A stretch of 7,487 nt of DNA from an uncultured Eubacteriales bacterium (GCA_900546685.1 UREB01000080.1:1-7487); one strand, 5' to 3'; shown: positions 1-6,240, counted from the first letter of the stretch. Notes: generated from the letters alone by a model not told the origin. Numbers and translations: made by a program.

Positions 1-15
1 ACGCTCTTCCGATCT
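1..15 (+). other. Illumina sequencing adapter remnant
   Basis: The first 15 bases, ACGCTCTTCCGATCT, are identical to the 3' end of the Illumina TruSeq read-1 adapter/primer. They are not genomic. Their presence shows that the contig was not fully trimmed and that the biological sequence begins at position 16. The join also creates a false stop codon (TAG on the minus strand, bases 16-14) in the gene that runs into it. Confidence 0.95.
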
Positions 16-229
16 AGCTGTATGCCTCAAAGCCTTCGATCCTTCGTTTGTCCAATCCATCCGCTTTTGCGGTAAATAGCGTATAGTAACCCTGCTCGTT
101 GAGCTTATCGATGGTTACTGGCGAACCATTGATAAAAATCAAATGATAGCCTGCCCGCGAAAACAGATCCGAAAGATATCCACGCCCGATCTTCCCGGCC
201 CCAACAATTGCAATTTCCTTGCTTCTCAT
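16..229 (-). CDS. Mannitol-1-phosphate 5-dehydrogenase-like protein, N-terminal fragment
   Basis: This is the first 71 codons of a polyol-specific long-chain dehydrogenase. The family oxidises mannitol 1-phosphate (or related polyols) to the keto sugar with NAD in the cytosol. The N-terminal Rossmann segment is clear: IVGAGKIGRG at residues 8-17 carries the GxGxxG dinucleotide loop, followed by the RAGYHLIF strand and LNEQGYY, as in E. coli MtlD. An in-frame GTG lies at 241, but GGAGAGGTG (247-239) is a good Shine-Dalgarno nine bases before the ATG at 229, so I chose the ATG. At the end of the second beta strand, Asn34 stands where MtlD has an Asp, the residue usually linked with NAD preference. 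The gene is cut by the adapter; the apparent TAG stop at 16-14 is artificial. It lies 54 bases after the lipoprotein gene on the same strand and may be co-transcribed. The family is fairly sure; the exact substrate is not. Confidence 0.75.
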
Positions 230-283
230 GAAACGATTCACCTCTCCAAAATATTGCTCCGCCTTTTGCGGCTAAGGACAAAC

Positions 284-1096
284 TCATGTGCCGAATACCA
301 ATTCCTTCCCATCGTTCATGACCGTGACCCTGCCATCTTTGAGCGTAACGCTGGTCACAAAGCCGTCGGAGAAAAATCCGTCGGATTCAAAGATGCTATT
401 TGGCTTTTCCTCTACGTTTTCATATACCGCATAGGAAAGCTCTTCCTGTCGGAATCTCATTTGAATCAGCTGATGCGTGCTGCCGCCATCATCGGTATAA
501 AATTGTTGCACTTGATACAAGCCGTCTTGCTTTTTAACCTGCAGCCAGTTTTCTAAAACAGGAACGCCGCCCTGCTGGATGCTTTCTGTCTTAACATCCA
601 TTTGGCTGCCGTCTTCAAGCAGGGTAGCAGAATGTGAAATCGTTGTAACAGTATCGTCGCTTTCGGCCATCTGTTCCTGAAAGGCGTATTTGTATACACC
701 GTTTTCCAGCACCAGATCACCGCTGCCCCCATTTTCAGAGGTCATATGAAAGCCTGTTTCTGTCTTTTTCGATTGTACCATAGATTGCAGCAAATCTACA
801 AGCCCATCATCCGCTCGAAAATTCGGGGTGAATAGCGAACTGATGAGGTTGGTATAATCCGTTTGCCCTTCCTCCGGCTGATAGGTCTCCATGATTTCAT
901 TCGCCTTTGCTATGCTGTAATCCCTCTGGTTCATATAGTCTATGATCGCATTGTTAAGCGGATTCTCTCCGGCCGCTGCCGAAGGCGCCGGTGCTACCGT
1001 GGGCACAGGCTCCTCTGCCTGCCCGCCGCAACCCGACAACACCACTAAGCAAACCACAGACAACAGAACACCGACCATATGCTTGATGTTTCTCAA
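284..1096 (-). CDS. Secreted lipoprotein of unknown function
   Basis: From a TTG start the protein is 270 residues. It has a type II signal peptide: basic n-region (RNIKH), hydrophobic stretch VGVLLSVVCLVV, and lipobox LSGC with the lipidated Cys at residue 23, followed by an acidic, Pro/Ala-rich linker (about 27-43). It should be anchored on the outer face of the cytoplasmic membrane. The mature part is acidic and rich in alternating polar strands (for example LVLENGVYKYAF and LLEDGSQMDVKTES), suggesting a beta-sheet binding fold; I do not recognise a family. Start choice: GGAGGAGG (1109-1102) lies five bases before TTG 1096. The in-frame ATG at 1138 would put 14 residues before a normal signal peptide and lies inside a terminator stem, so I reject it. 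The gene follows the phosphofructokinase gene, separated by a hairpin, and precedes the MtlD-like gene. No link to sugar metabolism can be shown. Confidence 0.85.
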   Translation of the reverse strand: MRNIKHMVGVLLSVVCLVVLSGCGGQAEEPVPTVAPAPSAAAGENPLNNAIIDYMNQRDYSIAKANEIMETYQPEEGQTDYTNLISSLFTPNFRADDGLVDLLQSMVQSKKTETGFHMTSENGGSGDLVLENGVYKYAFQEQMAESDDTVTTISHSATLLEDGSQMDVKTESIQQGGVPVLENWLQVKKQDGLYQVQQFYTDDGGSTHQLIQMRFRQEELSYAVYENVEEKPNSIFESDGFFSDGFVTSVTLKDGRVTVMNDGKELVFGT

Positions 1097-1117
1097 TCTT
1101 GCCTCCTCCGATCTGCC

Positions 1118-1162
1118 AAAAAACAACAACGTAGCCATTCCCTAGGTGGGAATGACTACGTT
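1118..1162 (-). terminator. Intrinsic terminator / attenuator between phosphofructokinase and lipoprotein genes
   Basis: On the minus strand a 15-bp stem (arms 1162-1148 and 1142-1128, one G-U pair, otherwise perfect) closes a 5-base loop and is followed by GTTGTTGTTTTTT, ending in six Ts at 1123-1118. It begins 20 bases after the phosphofructokinase stop. The T-tract ends only 8 bases before the lipoprotein Shine-Dalgarno, so no separate promoter fits between them. Confidence 0.88.
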
Positions 1163-1182
1163 CATGATACCCCTTATTTTTC

Positions 1183-2217
1183 CTATCTGCAACACATTTC
1201 GGCGATTTCGTACAGTTCTGCATCCACTTCCTTGCGCATATTGACCGCTTCTTTGAGCGAAACTGCCACCACGGTGGTTCCCGCCAAGCCTACCATCTTT
1301 CCATAATCATGCGCCATAGCAAGATCCGCTGCCTTCACACCCAGACGTGTCCCCAACACCCTGTCAAACAAGGTAGGCGCGCCGGATCTCTGTAGATGCC
1401 CCAGCACGATATGCCGGGTTTCCAGCCCCGTTTTTTCTTCAATGGCCTCCGCCAGCCGCTGCCCAATGTTGCGTTCCGGATATTTGTAGTTGCCAAATGA
1501 ATCCTTTTCCAAACGTTCCAGGTCTTCATCCAGCCCCTTGATCCTCGTTGCCTCTGCCAGCGCCACAATGCTGTAATGCTTTCCTTCGTCGTAGCGTTTT
1601 TTTACACGCCGGCATATTTCCTCTAGCGACAACGGAAATTCAGGAATCACGCAGACATTCACATTGGCCGCAATGGCGCTCTGCACTGCAATCCAGCCGG
1701 TATTGCGCCCCATGATCTCCACCACCATAACACGGGAATGGCTGGAAGCCGTGGTACATAGGTCATCCATCGCACGCATTGCCGTGTTTGCCGCCGTATC
1801 AAAGCCAAAGGTATAGTCGGTACAGTTTAGGTCGTTGTCGATGGTCTTGGGTACACCAATCATTGGCAGCCCCAGTTCTACCAATTGGTTGGCCACGCCT
1901 AGGGTATCGTCTCCGCCGATGGCCACGATACATTCCAACCCAAGACTTTCCATGCTACGCCGGACAAGCGCCGGTCCGTTTTCCATCTTCATCACGTTGG
2001 TCCGGCTGGTTCTGAGAATCGTGCCGCCCAGTCCCTGAATGCTCTCCACCTCTGCGGTGTCCATCCAGTGTCCATCCTGTTCTATTACGCCGCGCCATCC
2101 TTCATGATAGCCAAAAACCTTTACATCCTGCATGGCACAACGTTCCACCACGCCACGGATTACGGCGTTTAGGCCAGGGCAGTCTCCTCCGCCTGTCAAG
2201 ATACCAATTTTTTTCAT
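1183..2217 (-). CDS. pfp: 6-phosphofructokinase, predicted pyrophosphate-dependent (PfkA family)
   Basis: This 344-residue cytosolic enzyme phosphorylates fructose 6-phosphate to fructose 1,6-bisphosphate in glycolysis. Motifs in order: phosphate-donor loop TGGGDCPGLN (8-17), GGDDT (101-105), PKTIDND (123-129, with catalytic base Asp127), MGRNTGW (169-175), and the substrate-side GHLQRSG (273-279). ATP-specific enzymes carry GGDGS and PGTIDND. Asp104 and Lys124 here are the residues known to block ATP and favour pyrophosphate, so I predict a reversible PPi-dependent enzyme. Some relatives with this pattern are annotated simply as pfkA, and donor use is not proved by sequence. The length fits the longer PPi/mixed clade rather than the roughly 320-residue ATP enzymes. 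The start ATG is preceded by AGGAGG at 11 bases. It has its own promoter, divergent from the kinase-like gene, and ends at a hairpin terminator. Confidence 0.95.
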   Translation of the reverse strand: MKKIGILTGGGDCPGLNAVIRGVVERCAMQDVKVFGYHEGWRGVIEQDGHWMDTAEVESIQGLGGTILRTSRTNVMKMENGPALVRRSMESLGLECIVAIGGDDTLGVANQLVELGLPMIGVPKTIDNDLNCTDYTFGFDTAANTAMRAMDDLCTTASSHSRVMVVEIMGRNTGWIAVQSAIAANVNVCVIPEFPLSLEEICRRVKKRYDEGKHYSIVALAEATRIKGLDEDLERLEKDSFGNYKYPERNIGQRLAEAIEEKTGLETRHIVLGHLQRSGAPTLFDRVLGTRLGVKAADLAMAHDYGKMVGLAGTTVVAVSLKEAVNMRKEVDAELYEIAEMCCR

Positions 2218-2263
2218 TGCGTCGTACGCCTCCTATAAAGGTGTCAAAACACTTGATGACTGC

Positions 2264-2293
2264 ACTATAACGAAGAATGAAAAACAAAGTCAA
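2264..2293 (-). promoter_or_regulatory. Sigma-A promoter of the phosphofructokinase gene
   Basis: On the minus strand TTGACT (2293-2288) and TATAGT (2269-2264) are separated by 18 bases. Each box differs from consensus at one position. The expected transcription start is near 2257, giving a leader of about 40 bases with AGGAGG before the ATG at 2217. The leader is too short for a riboswitch. Confidence 0.8.
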
Positions 2294-2335
2294 CCATCGT
2301 TTATAAATGCACAATTTTTTTCGTTTGGTCATATG

Positions 2336-2371
2336 TTTGTGCCCCGTAGCACAAATCAGAAAGGCGCCTTT
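2336..2371. repeat. Two small palindromes in the divergent intergenic region (operator-like)
   Basis: TTTGTGC and GCACAAA (2336-2342 and 2349-2355) form a perfect 7-bp inverted repeat around six bases. Five bases on, AAAGGCGCCTTT (2360-2371) is a perfect 12-base palindrome. Both lie about 45-80 bases upstream of the phosphofructokinase -35 box and upstream of the plus-strand operon. They could bind a dimeric regulator, but I recognise no specific operator, and neither is followed by a T-tract. Confidence 0.4.
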
Positions 2372-2388
2372 GATGTTTGGCATTTGCA

Positions 2389-2436
2389 TTTGTTTTTGTT
2401 TTGTTTCACAATAGAGAAAAACAAGACAAAAACAAA
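2389..2436. repeat. 18-bp A/T-rich inverted repeat upstream of the kinase-like gene
   Basis: The left arm (2389-2406, built of TTTG/TTTTTG units) pairs with the right arm (2419-2436, CAAAA units) over 18 bases with a single T-G wobble. The 12-base loop is CACAATAGAGAA. The repeat ends 9 bases before the GAGGT ribosome binding site of the gene at 2458. I could not place a convincing promoter for the plus-strand operon: weak boxes such as TTGCAT (2384) with CAATAG (2409) overlap the repeat. It may be a leader hairpin or a protein-binding dyad. Confidence 0.5.
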
Positions 2437-2457
2437 GTGGATATGAGGTACTCTCTA

Positions 2458-2970
2458 ATGAAAAATTTCCTAATTCTTCACGGTCCTATGGGCGTTGGCA
2501 AATCCACTGTCAGCCGCCATGTTTGCCACCTACTTCAGCCCAGTGCATTGCTGGAAGGGGATTGGTGCTGGCAGATATTCCCTTTTTGTCCTCATGAAGA
2601 AAACAAGGAAATGGCTCTTAAACATATGATCTATCTGTTGAATTCATATCTCCATAATAAGAACATTTCCTATTTAGTCTTCAATTGGGTGCTCCAGGAT
2701 GACAAAATTTTTCAAAAAATTCTCCCTTTTTTGGATCTTTCCCATGCTAAGGTGCATCGTTTTGCCCTTCTTTGTGAGGAAAAGGCTCTGGAAAAAAGGC
2801 TGCAAAAAGATATTTCAGCTGGGCTTCGGGAGGCAGACAGCATTGCCCGAAGTCTTTCCTATCTACCGTTATATGCACAGACAAAAAGTCAGGTCTTGGA
2901 TACCACAAACCTTTCTCCCGAGCAGGTTGCAAAGCGCATCGCTCATTTGGTACTTATGAGTCAGGAGTGA
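2458..2970 (+). CDS. P-loop NTPase, small kinase-like protein of unknown substrate
   Basis: The protein has 170 residues. The Walker A motif GPMGVGKST (9-17) follows a hydrophobic strand (FLILH), as in nucleotide, shikimate and gluconate kinase folds. LLEGDWCW (31-38) supplies an acidic residue (Asp35) at the position where such kinases bind substrate or Mg. The Arg-rich stretch at about 111-133 (key residues R114, R124, R131) resembles a mobile lid, and the end VLDTTNLSPEQVAKRI is typical of these kinases. This supports an ATP-dependent phosphotransferase in the cytosol, but the substrate cannot be read. The start at 2458 has GAGGT eight bases upstream; a longer frame from TTG 2377 runs through the inverted repeat and adds a low-complexity tail, so I reject it. 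Its stop is 5 bases before the next gene, and it is visibly more A/T-rich than its neighbours, which may hint at separate origin. Confidence 0.85.
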   Translation: MKNFLILHGPMGVGKSTVSRHVCHLLQPSALLEGDWCWQIFPFCPHEENKEMALKHMIYLLNSYLHNKNISYLVFNWVLQDDKIFQKILPFLDLSHAKVHRFALLCEEKALEKRLQKDISAGLREADSIARSLSYLPLYAQTKSQVLDTTNLSPEQVAKRIAHLVLMSQE

Positions 2971-2975
2971 TATTT

Positions 2976-3353
2976 ATGTTTTCTGCCATACACCACGTCG
3001 CCTTGATTGTCTCTGATTATCAAAAAGCTAAGCACTTTTATGTCGATATTTTGGGCTTTGAAATTCTACGAGAAAACCACCGGAAAGACAGCAAAGATAT
3101 AAAGCTAGATCTTAGGCTAGACGGCTGCGAATTGGAGCTGTTCTATAAACCGGATAGCCCTTCCCGCCCATCCTATCCCGAGGCTAGAGGCCTCCGCCAT
3201 CTGGCCTTTCATGTAGCATGTCTTGAGGATTGTATTCAATATTTATCCCTTCATAACGTCAAAACAGAACCCATCCGTATTGACCCTTATACCGGGCGAC
3301 GTTTTACCTTTTTCTTTGATCCTGATTTGCTACCGTTGGAGCTATACGAATAA
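2976..3353 (+). CDS. VOC (glyoxalase/bleomycin-resistance fold) family protein, YaeR-type
   Basis: This 125-residue cytosolic metalloprotein has two beta-alpha-beta-beta-beta modules. It closely resembles E. coli YaeR: IHHVALIVSDY (5-15), FYVDILGF (21-28), RPSYPEARGLRHLAF (64-78) and RIDPYTGRRFTFFFDPD (101-117). The expected metal ligands are present: His7, Glu54, His75 and Glu122. The family includes glyoxalase I and related enzymes; the YaeR branch has no firmly established reaction, so a glyoxalase function should not be assumed. The start ATG 2976 has AGGAG (2963-2967) eight bases before it. An in-frame GTG at 2967 overlaps the previous stop and lies in the SD itself, so it is less likely. 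The 5-base gap from the kinase-like gene implies co-transcription and probably translational coupling. A terminator follows within 11 bases. Confidence 0.92.
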   Translation: MFSAIHHVALIVSDYQKAKHFYVDILGFEILRENHRKDSKDIKLDLRLDGCELELFYKPDSPSRPSYPEARGLRHLAFHVACLEDCIQYLSLHNVKTEPIRIDPYTGRRFTFFFDPDLLPLELYE

Positions 3354-3363
3354 ATGATCATAC

Positions 3364-3391
3364 AAAAAAGGCTGGCAATGCCAGCCTTTTT
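3364..3391. terminator. Bidirectional intrinsic terminator between the VOC and ATPase genes
   Basis: GGCTGGC (3370-3376), loop AAT and GCCAGCC (3380-3386) form a 7-bp GC-rich stem flanked by six As on the left and five Ts (then ATATTTTTATTT) on the right. It therefore works on both strands and serves the two converging genes, whose stops are at 3353 (plus) and 3398 (minus). Confidence 0.9.
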
Positions 3392-3397
3392 ATATTT

Positions 3398-6034
3398 TTA
3401 TTTGCTGCCGTTGATATGCAGGAGTTTGAATAGCTCTACGATCACCAGCGGCGCGAACGACAACCCAGCAACCCACAGCCACTGTGTACCGTTTAAGATT
3501 GCCGTGCTAAACAGGCCGTGGAACGGCGGGATCAGCAGTACGCACAACATAATTGCCAAAGAAGCGAGCGTAGCCAGAATGAACTTGCTGTTCAGCCCTA
3601 CTGCGTTGGAGAATACGCTATGCTTGACGCTGCGCACATTGAAAGCATGCACCAGCTGGCTCAGCGCCAGCACTGCAAACGCCATGGTGCGCGCTACATC
3701 GATGCTGCCCGATTCCATACCGATGCAGAACGCTGTCAACGATAGCAACCCGATCATAATCCCCTGGTAGCAGATACGATAAATCATTCCGCCGCTAAAT
3801 AACTTATCCTTCATGTTTTTACGCGGCTGCATGATATCCTTTTCCGCCGGGTCTACCCCTAGCCCCAAGGCCGGTAGGCTGTCTGTCACTAGATTGACCC
3901 ATAACAGATGCACCGGCAGCAGCGGTTCCTCCCAGCCAAGCATTGTTGCAATGAACAGTGTAAGGATTTCTCCGATGTTGCTGGAAAGCAAGAATGCAAT
4001 GCTTTTGAAAATATTATCATAGATCCGGCGGCCTTCCTCCACAGCGGATACCACCGTTGCAAAGTTATCGTCCGTCAAAATAATGTCTGCCGCCTCTTTG
4101 GCTACCTCGGTGCCTACGATGCCCATGGCACAGCCAATATCCGCATTTTTCAACGCCGGCGCGTCATTGACGCCATCCCCTGTCATGGCGGCAATGTGTC
4201 CCTTAGATTGCCAAGCTTTTACGATGCGCACCTTATGTTCCGGCGAAATACGGGCGTATACCGCAATGTTTTCCACCCGCTGTTCCAGTTCTTCGTCGCT
4301 GAGCTGATCCAGCTCTTGCCCTGTCAGAGCTTCTTTGCCCTCTGTCAAAATGCCCAGGCTCTTTGCAATGGCCACAGCTGTCGTCTTGTGGTCTCCTGTG
4401 ATCATAACCGCCTGGATCCCTGCTTGACGACAGGTTTCTACTGCTTTTTTCGCTTCCTCGCGCGGCGGGTCTATCATGCCCGTCATACCCACGAAGACCA
4501 ACTCCTGCTCTAGGGCCTCCAGTTCATCCTCCTGGGTGGGGAGTGCCTCGATAGGCTTATATGCCATTGCCAAAACGCGCAAAGCCTGCTCTGCCATCTC
4601 ATCGTTTGCTTGCAATATCTGCTGCCGTTTATCCTCCGTCATCGGCACAGCCTGCCCGTTTTCCCATATCATGGTGCAACGGCTCAACAGCACATCTGGC
4701 GCACCTTTTGTATAGGAAACCCACTGATTCGGTGCCAGTTCATGCACTGTACTCATCAGCTTTCGATCGGAATCAAATGCACGTTCTGCAACACGCGGCG
4801 TTTTCTCTTCTTCCGCCTGCTTTTCTACGCCTACAACTTGGGCGCCCTCCATCAACGCAATTTCTGTCGGGTCTCCAACGGCTATAGCTCCACCATCCTT
4901 TTGCGTAAAGCGCGCATCGTTGCAAAGCGCCGCAATGCGATTCAGCAGCTGCACACCCTCTGCGTCCAGCGTATTTCGCTCTGCCATCGGCGCCTTTTTT
5001 CCCTCTACATATAAGTGTGTGACGGTCATCTTATTCTGCGTCAAGGTCCCCGTCTTATCCGAACAGATGACCGTTGCGCTTCCCAGCGCCTCCACAGAGG
5101 GCAGCGTACGGATGATGGCGTTGCGCTTTACCATGCGCTGTACGCTCATGGCCAGCACAATGGTAGAAATGGCCGGCAACCCTTCCGGAATAGCCGCTAC
5201 AGCCAAAGAAACCGCCGTAAAGAACATATCCAGCATGCCCTTGCCATACAGCAGGCCTACCCCAAAGATGACAATACAAATGCCAATGGCCGCCATGGCG
5301 AGCACCTTACCCAGCTTTGCCAGCTTCATTTGCAATGGCGTCGGCCTTGTTTTCTCGCTCATCAGCATATCTGCAATCCGGCCTACTTCGGTATTCATCC
5401 CTGTCTCTACAACGATCCCGGAACCACGGCCGTAGGTCACTACGCTGGAGGAGAACGCCATATTGATGCGATCGCCCAACGGTGCTTTTTCCTCCAGAAT
5501 CGCAGTTGCATCCTTATCCACCGGCAAAGATTCGCCCGTTAAGGCTGCCTCCTGTACCTTAAAGTTCGCCGTCATTACCAACCGAACATCTGCCGGCACA
5601 ACGTCGCCGGCCTCCATCAATACCAAATCGCCCGGCACAAGCTCTTTTGCCGGCACGCTGATTTCCTTCCCGTCACGAATCACCTTTGCCACGGGGGCAG
5701 ACAATTCCTTTAGCGCATTGAGAGATTTTTCCGCTTTTTTCTGCTGGATCACGCCAATGACAGCGTTGAGTATCACGATAAACAAAATGACGGCGGAATC
5801 AATCACTTCTCCCAAAAAAGCAGAAATGGCCGCAGCCGCGAGCAGTACCAAGATCATTACATCCGTCATCTGCTCCAAAAACAACTTACCCACGCTCTTG
5901 GGCTTTTTATGCCTCAATTCATTGAGCCCATGTTTCTGCGTGGCGCTCCGCACCTGTTCCGCCGAAAGGCCCTGTTCTGTGCTCTGCAAAGCATCTCTCG
6001 TTTGCTCTACAGTCTTTGTGTGCCATAGTTCCAT
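3398..6034 (-). CDS. P2A-type cation-transporting ATPase, probable Mn2+/Ca2+ exporter
   Basis: This 878-residue integral membrane pump exports divalent cations using ATP. The N-terminal cation-ATPase domain (1-70) is followed by about ten membrane segments: four before the catalytic core (about 57-75, 78-97, 243-263, 270-296) and six after it (about 675-870). Actuator motif: TGES (166-169). Phosphorylation motif: CSDKTGTLT with Asp326. Nucleotide domain: KGAPD (443-447). Hinge: TGDGVND (618-624). Ion-site residues match SERCA site II: AIPEGLP in M4 (Glu284), Asn686 and Glu689 in M5, Asn714, Thr717 and Asp718 in M6. The M8 glutamate of SERCA site I is absent; Gln793 lies in that region, as in PMCA-type pumps, so one ion per cycle is likely. 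By sequence alone it is a Ca2+ ATPase, but the Mn2+ riboswitch in its leader points to Mn2+ efflux. AGGAGG lies 11 bases before the ATG. Full length and intact. Confidence 0.95.
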   Translation of the reverse strand: MELWHTKTVEQTRDALQSTEQGLSAEQVRSATQKHGLNELRHKKPKSVGKLFLEQMTDVMILVLLAAAAISAFLGEVIDSAVILFIVILNAVIGVIQQKKAEKSLNALKELSAPVAKVIRDGKEISVPAKELVPGDLVLMEAGDVVPADVRLVMTANFKVQEAALTGESLPVDKDATAILEEKAPLGDRINMAFSSSVVTYGRGSGIVVETGMNTEVGRIADMLMSEKTRPTPLQMKLAKLGKVLAMAAIGICIVIFGVGLLYGKGMLDMFFTAVSLAVAAIPEGLPAISTIVLAMSVQRMVKRNAIIRTLPSVEALGSATVICSDKTGTLTQNKMTVTHLYVEGKKAPMAERNTLDAEGVQLLNRIAALCNDARFTQKDGGAIAVGDPTEIALMEGAQVVGVEKQAEEEKTPRVAERAFDSDRKLMSTVHELAPNQWVSYTKGAPDVLLSRCTMIWENGQAVPMTEDKRQQILQANDEMAEQALRVLAMAYKPIEALPTQEDELEALEQELVFVGMTGMIDPPREEAKKAVETCRQAGIQAVMITGDHKTTAVAIAKSLGILTEGKEALTGQELDQLSDEELEQRVENIAVYARISPEHKVRIVKAWQSKGHIAAMTGDGVNDAPALKNADIGCAMGIVGTEVAKEAADIILTDDNFATVVSAVEEGRRIYDNIFKSIAFLLSSNIGEILTLFIATMLGWEEPLLPVHLLWVNLVTDSLPALGLGVDPAEKDIMQPRKNMKDKLFSGGMIYRICYQGIMIGLLSLTAFCIGMESGSIDVARTMAFAVLALSQLVHAFNVRSVKHSVFSNAVGLNSKFILATLASLAIMLCVLLIPPFHGLFSTAILNGTQWLWVAGLSFAPLVIVELFKLLHINGSK

Positions 6035-6071
6035 ACCTTCTACTGCCTCCTATGTTTGCTTTTTTAGGCGC

Positions 6072-6104
6072 AAAAAAACCTTTGCTCCTAGTAGGAACAA
6101 AGGT
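6072..6104 (-). terminator. Riboswitch-controlled intrinsic terminator in the ATPase leader
   Basis: On the minus strand ACCTTTGTTCC (6104-6094) pairs with GGAGCAAAGGT (6088-6078) around the loop TACTA, an 11-bp stem with one wobble, followed directly by a run of Ts down to 6072. Its left arm contains CCTTTGTT (6103-6096), which is also the 3' strand of the aptamer P1 helix, so the two structures exclude each other. This is the expression platform of the riboswitch. Confidence 0.9.
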
Positions 6105-6190
6105 CTTACTCTCAAAAGCTGATTGCTGCCCGGGCTGAAGGCCGAGTTGACGAACAGCAAAACCGATATGGCGAGTTACTCCCCTTCGTT
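6096..6190 (-). promoter_or_regulatory. yybP-ykoY (Mn2+-sensing) riboswitch aptamer
   Basis: Conserved elements in order on the minus strand are GAAGGGGAGTA (6187-6177), CGTCAA (6152-6147), a GCCCGGGC segment (6135-6128) and GAGTAAGACCTTTG (6111-6098). P1 forms between AACGAAGG (6190-6183) and CCTTTGTT (6103-6096), 8 bp with one wobble. ACTC (6176-6173) pairs with GAGT (6111-6108). TGCTG (6159-6155) pairs with CAGCA (6128-6124), enclosing the CGTCAA bulge and a further 5-bp helix (6146-6142 with 6133-6129). The arrangement is that of the yybP-ykoY family, known to bind Mn2+ and to control Mn2+ exporters including P-type ATPases. Because P1 blocks the terminator, ligand should switch the ATPase on. 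Confidence 0.9.
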
Positions 6191-6200
6191 ATTTCTACAT

Positions 6201-6229
6201 ACTATACCACAGCAAATTGGTAATTGCAA
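6201..6229 (-). promoter_or_regulatory. Sigma-A promoter of the riboswitch-ATPase transcript
   Basis: TTGCAA (6229-6224) and TATAGT (6206-6201) on the minus strand are spaced by exactly 17 bases, with a TG dinucleotide just before the -10 box (extended -10). The start should fall near 6194, a few bases before the aptamer P1. The -35 box begins only 12 bases after the bofA stop codon. Confidence 0.85.
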
Positions 6230-6240
6230 GAAAGTTTTCA

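Noticed and set aside
143..556. Plus-strand open frame of 137 codons opposite the lipoprotein and MtlD-like genes
   Set aside because: It spans two minus-strand genes and their gap, has no RBS and no recognisable similarity.
1097..1138. ATG at 1138 as start of the lipoprotein
   Set aside because: It sits inside the terminator stem, has no RBS and adds 14 residues before a standard lipoprotein signal peptide.
2102..2389. Minus-strand open frame of 95 codons overlapping the start of the phosphofructokinase gene and its promoter
   Set aside because: It runs through the promoter and part of the real gene in another frame, and has no RBS.
2377..2457. TTG 2377 as start of the kinase-like protein
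   Set aside because: The added residues are encoded by the low-complexity inverted repeat, while ATG 2458 has a well-placed GAGGT.
3908..6122. Long plus-strand open frames at 3908-4513 and 5463-6122, antisense to the ATPase
   Set aside because: They lie opposite an intact, strongly conserved gene, lack RBSs and have no recognisable protein features. They follow from the codon bias of the other strand.
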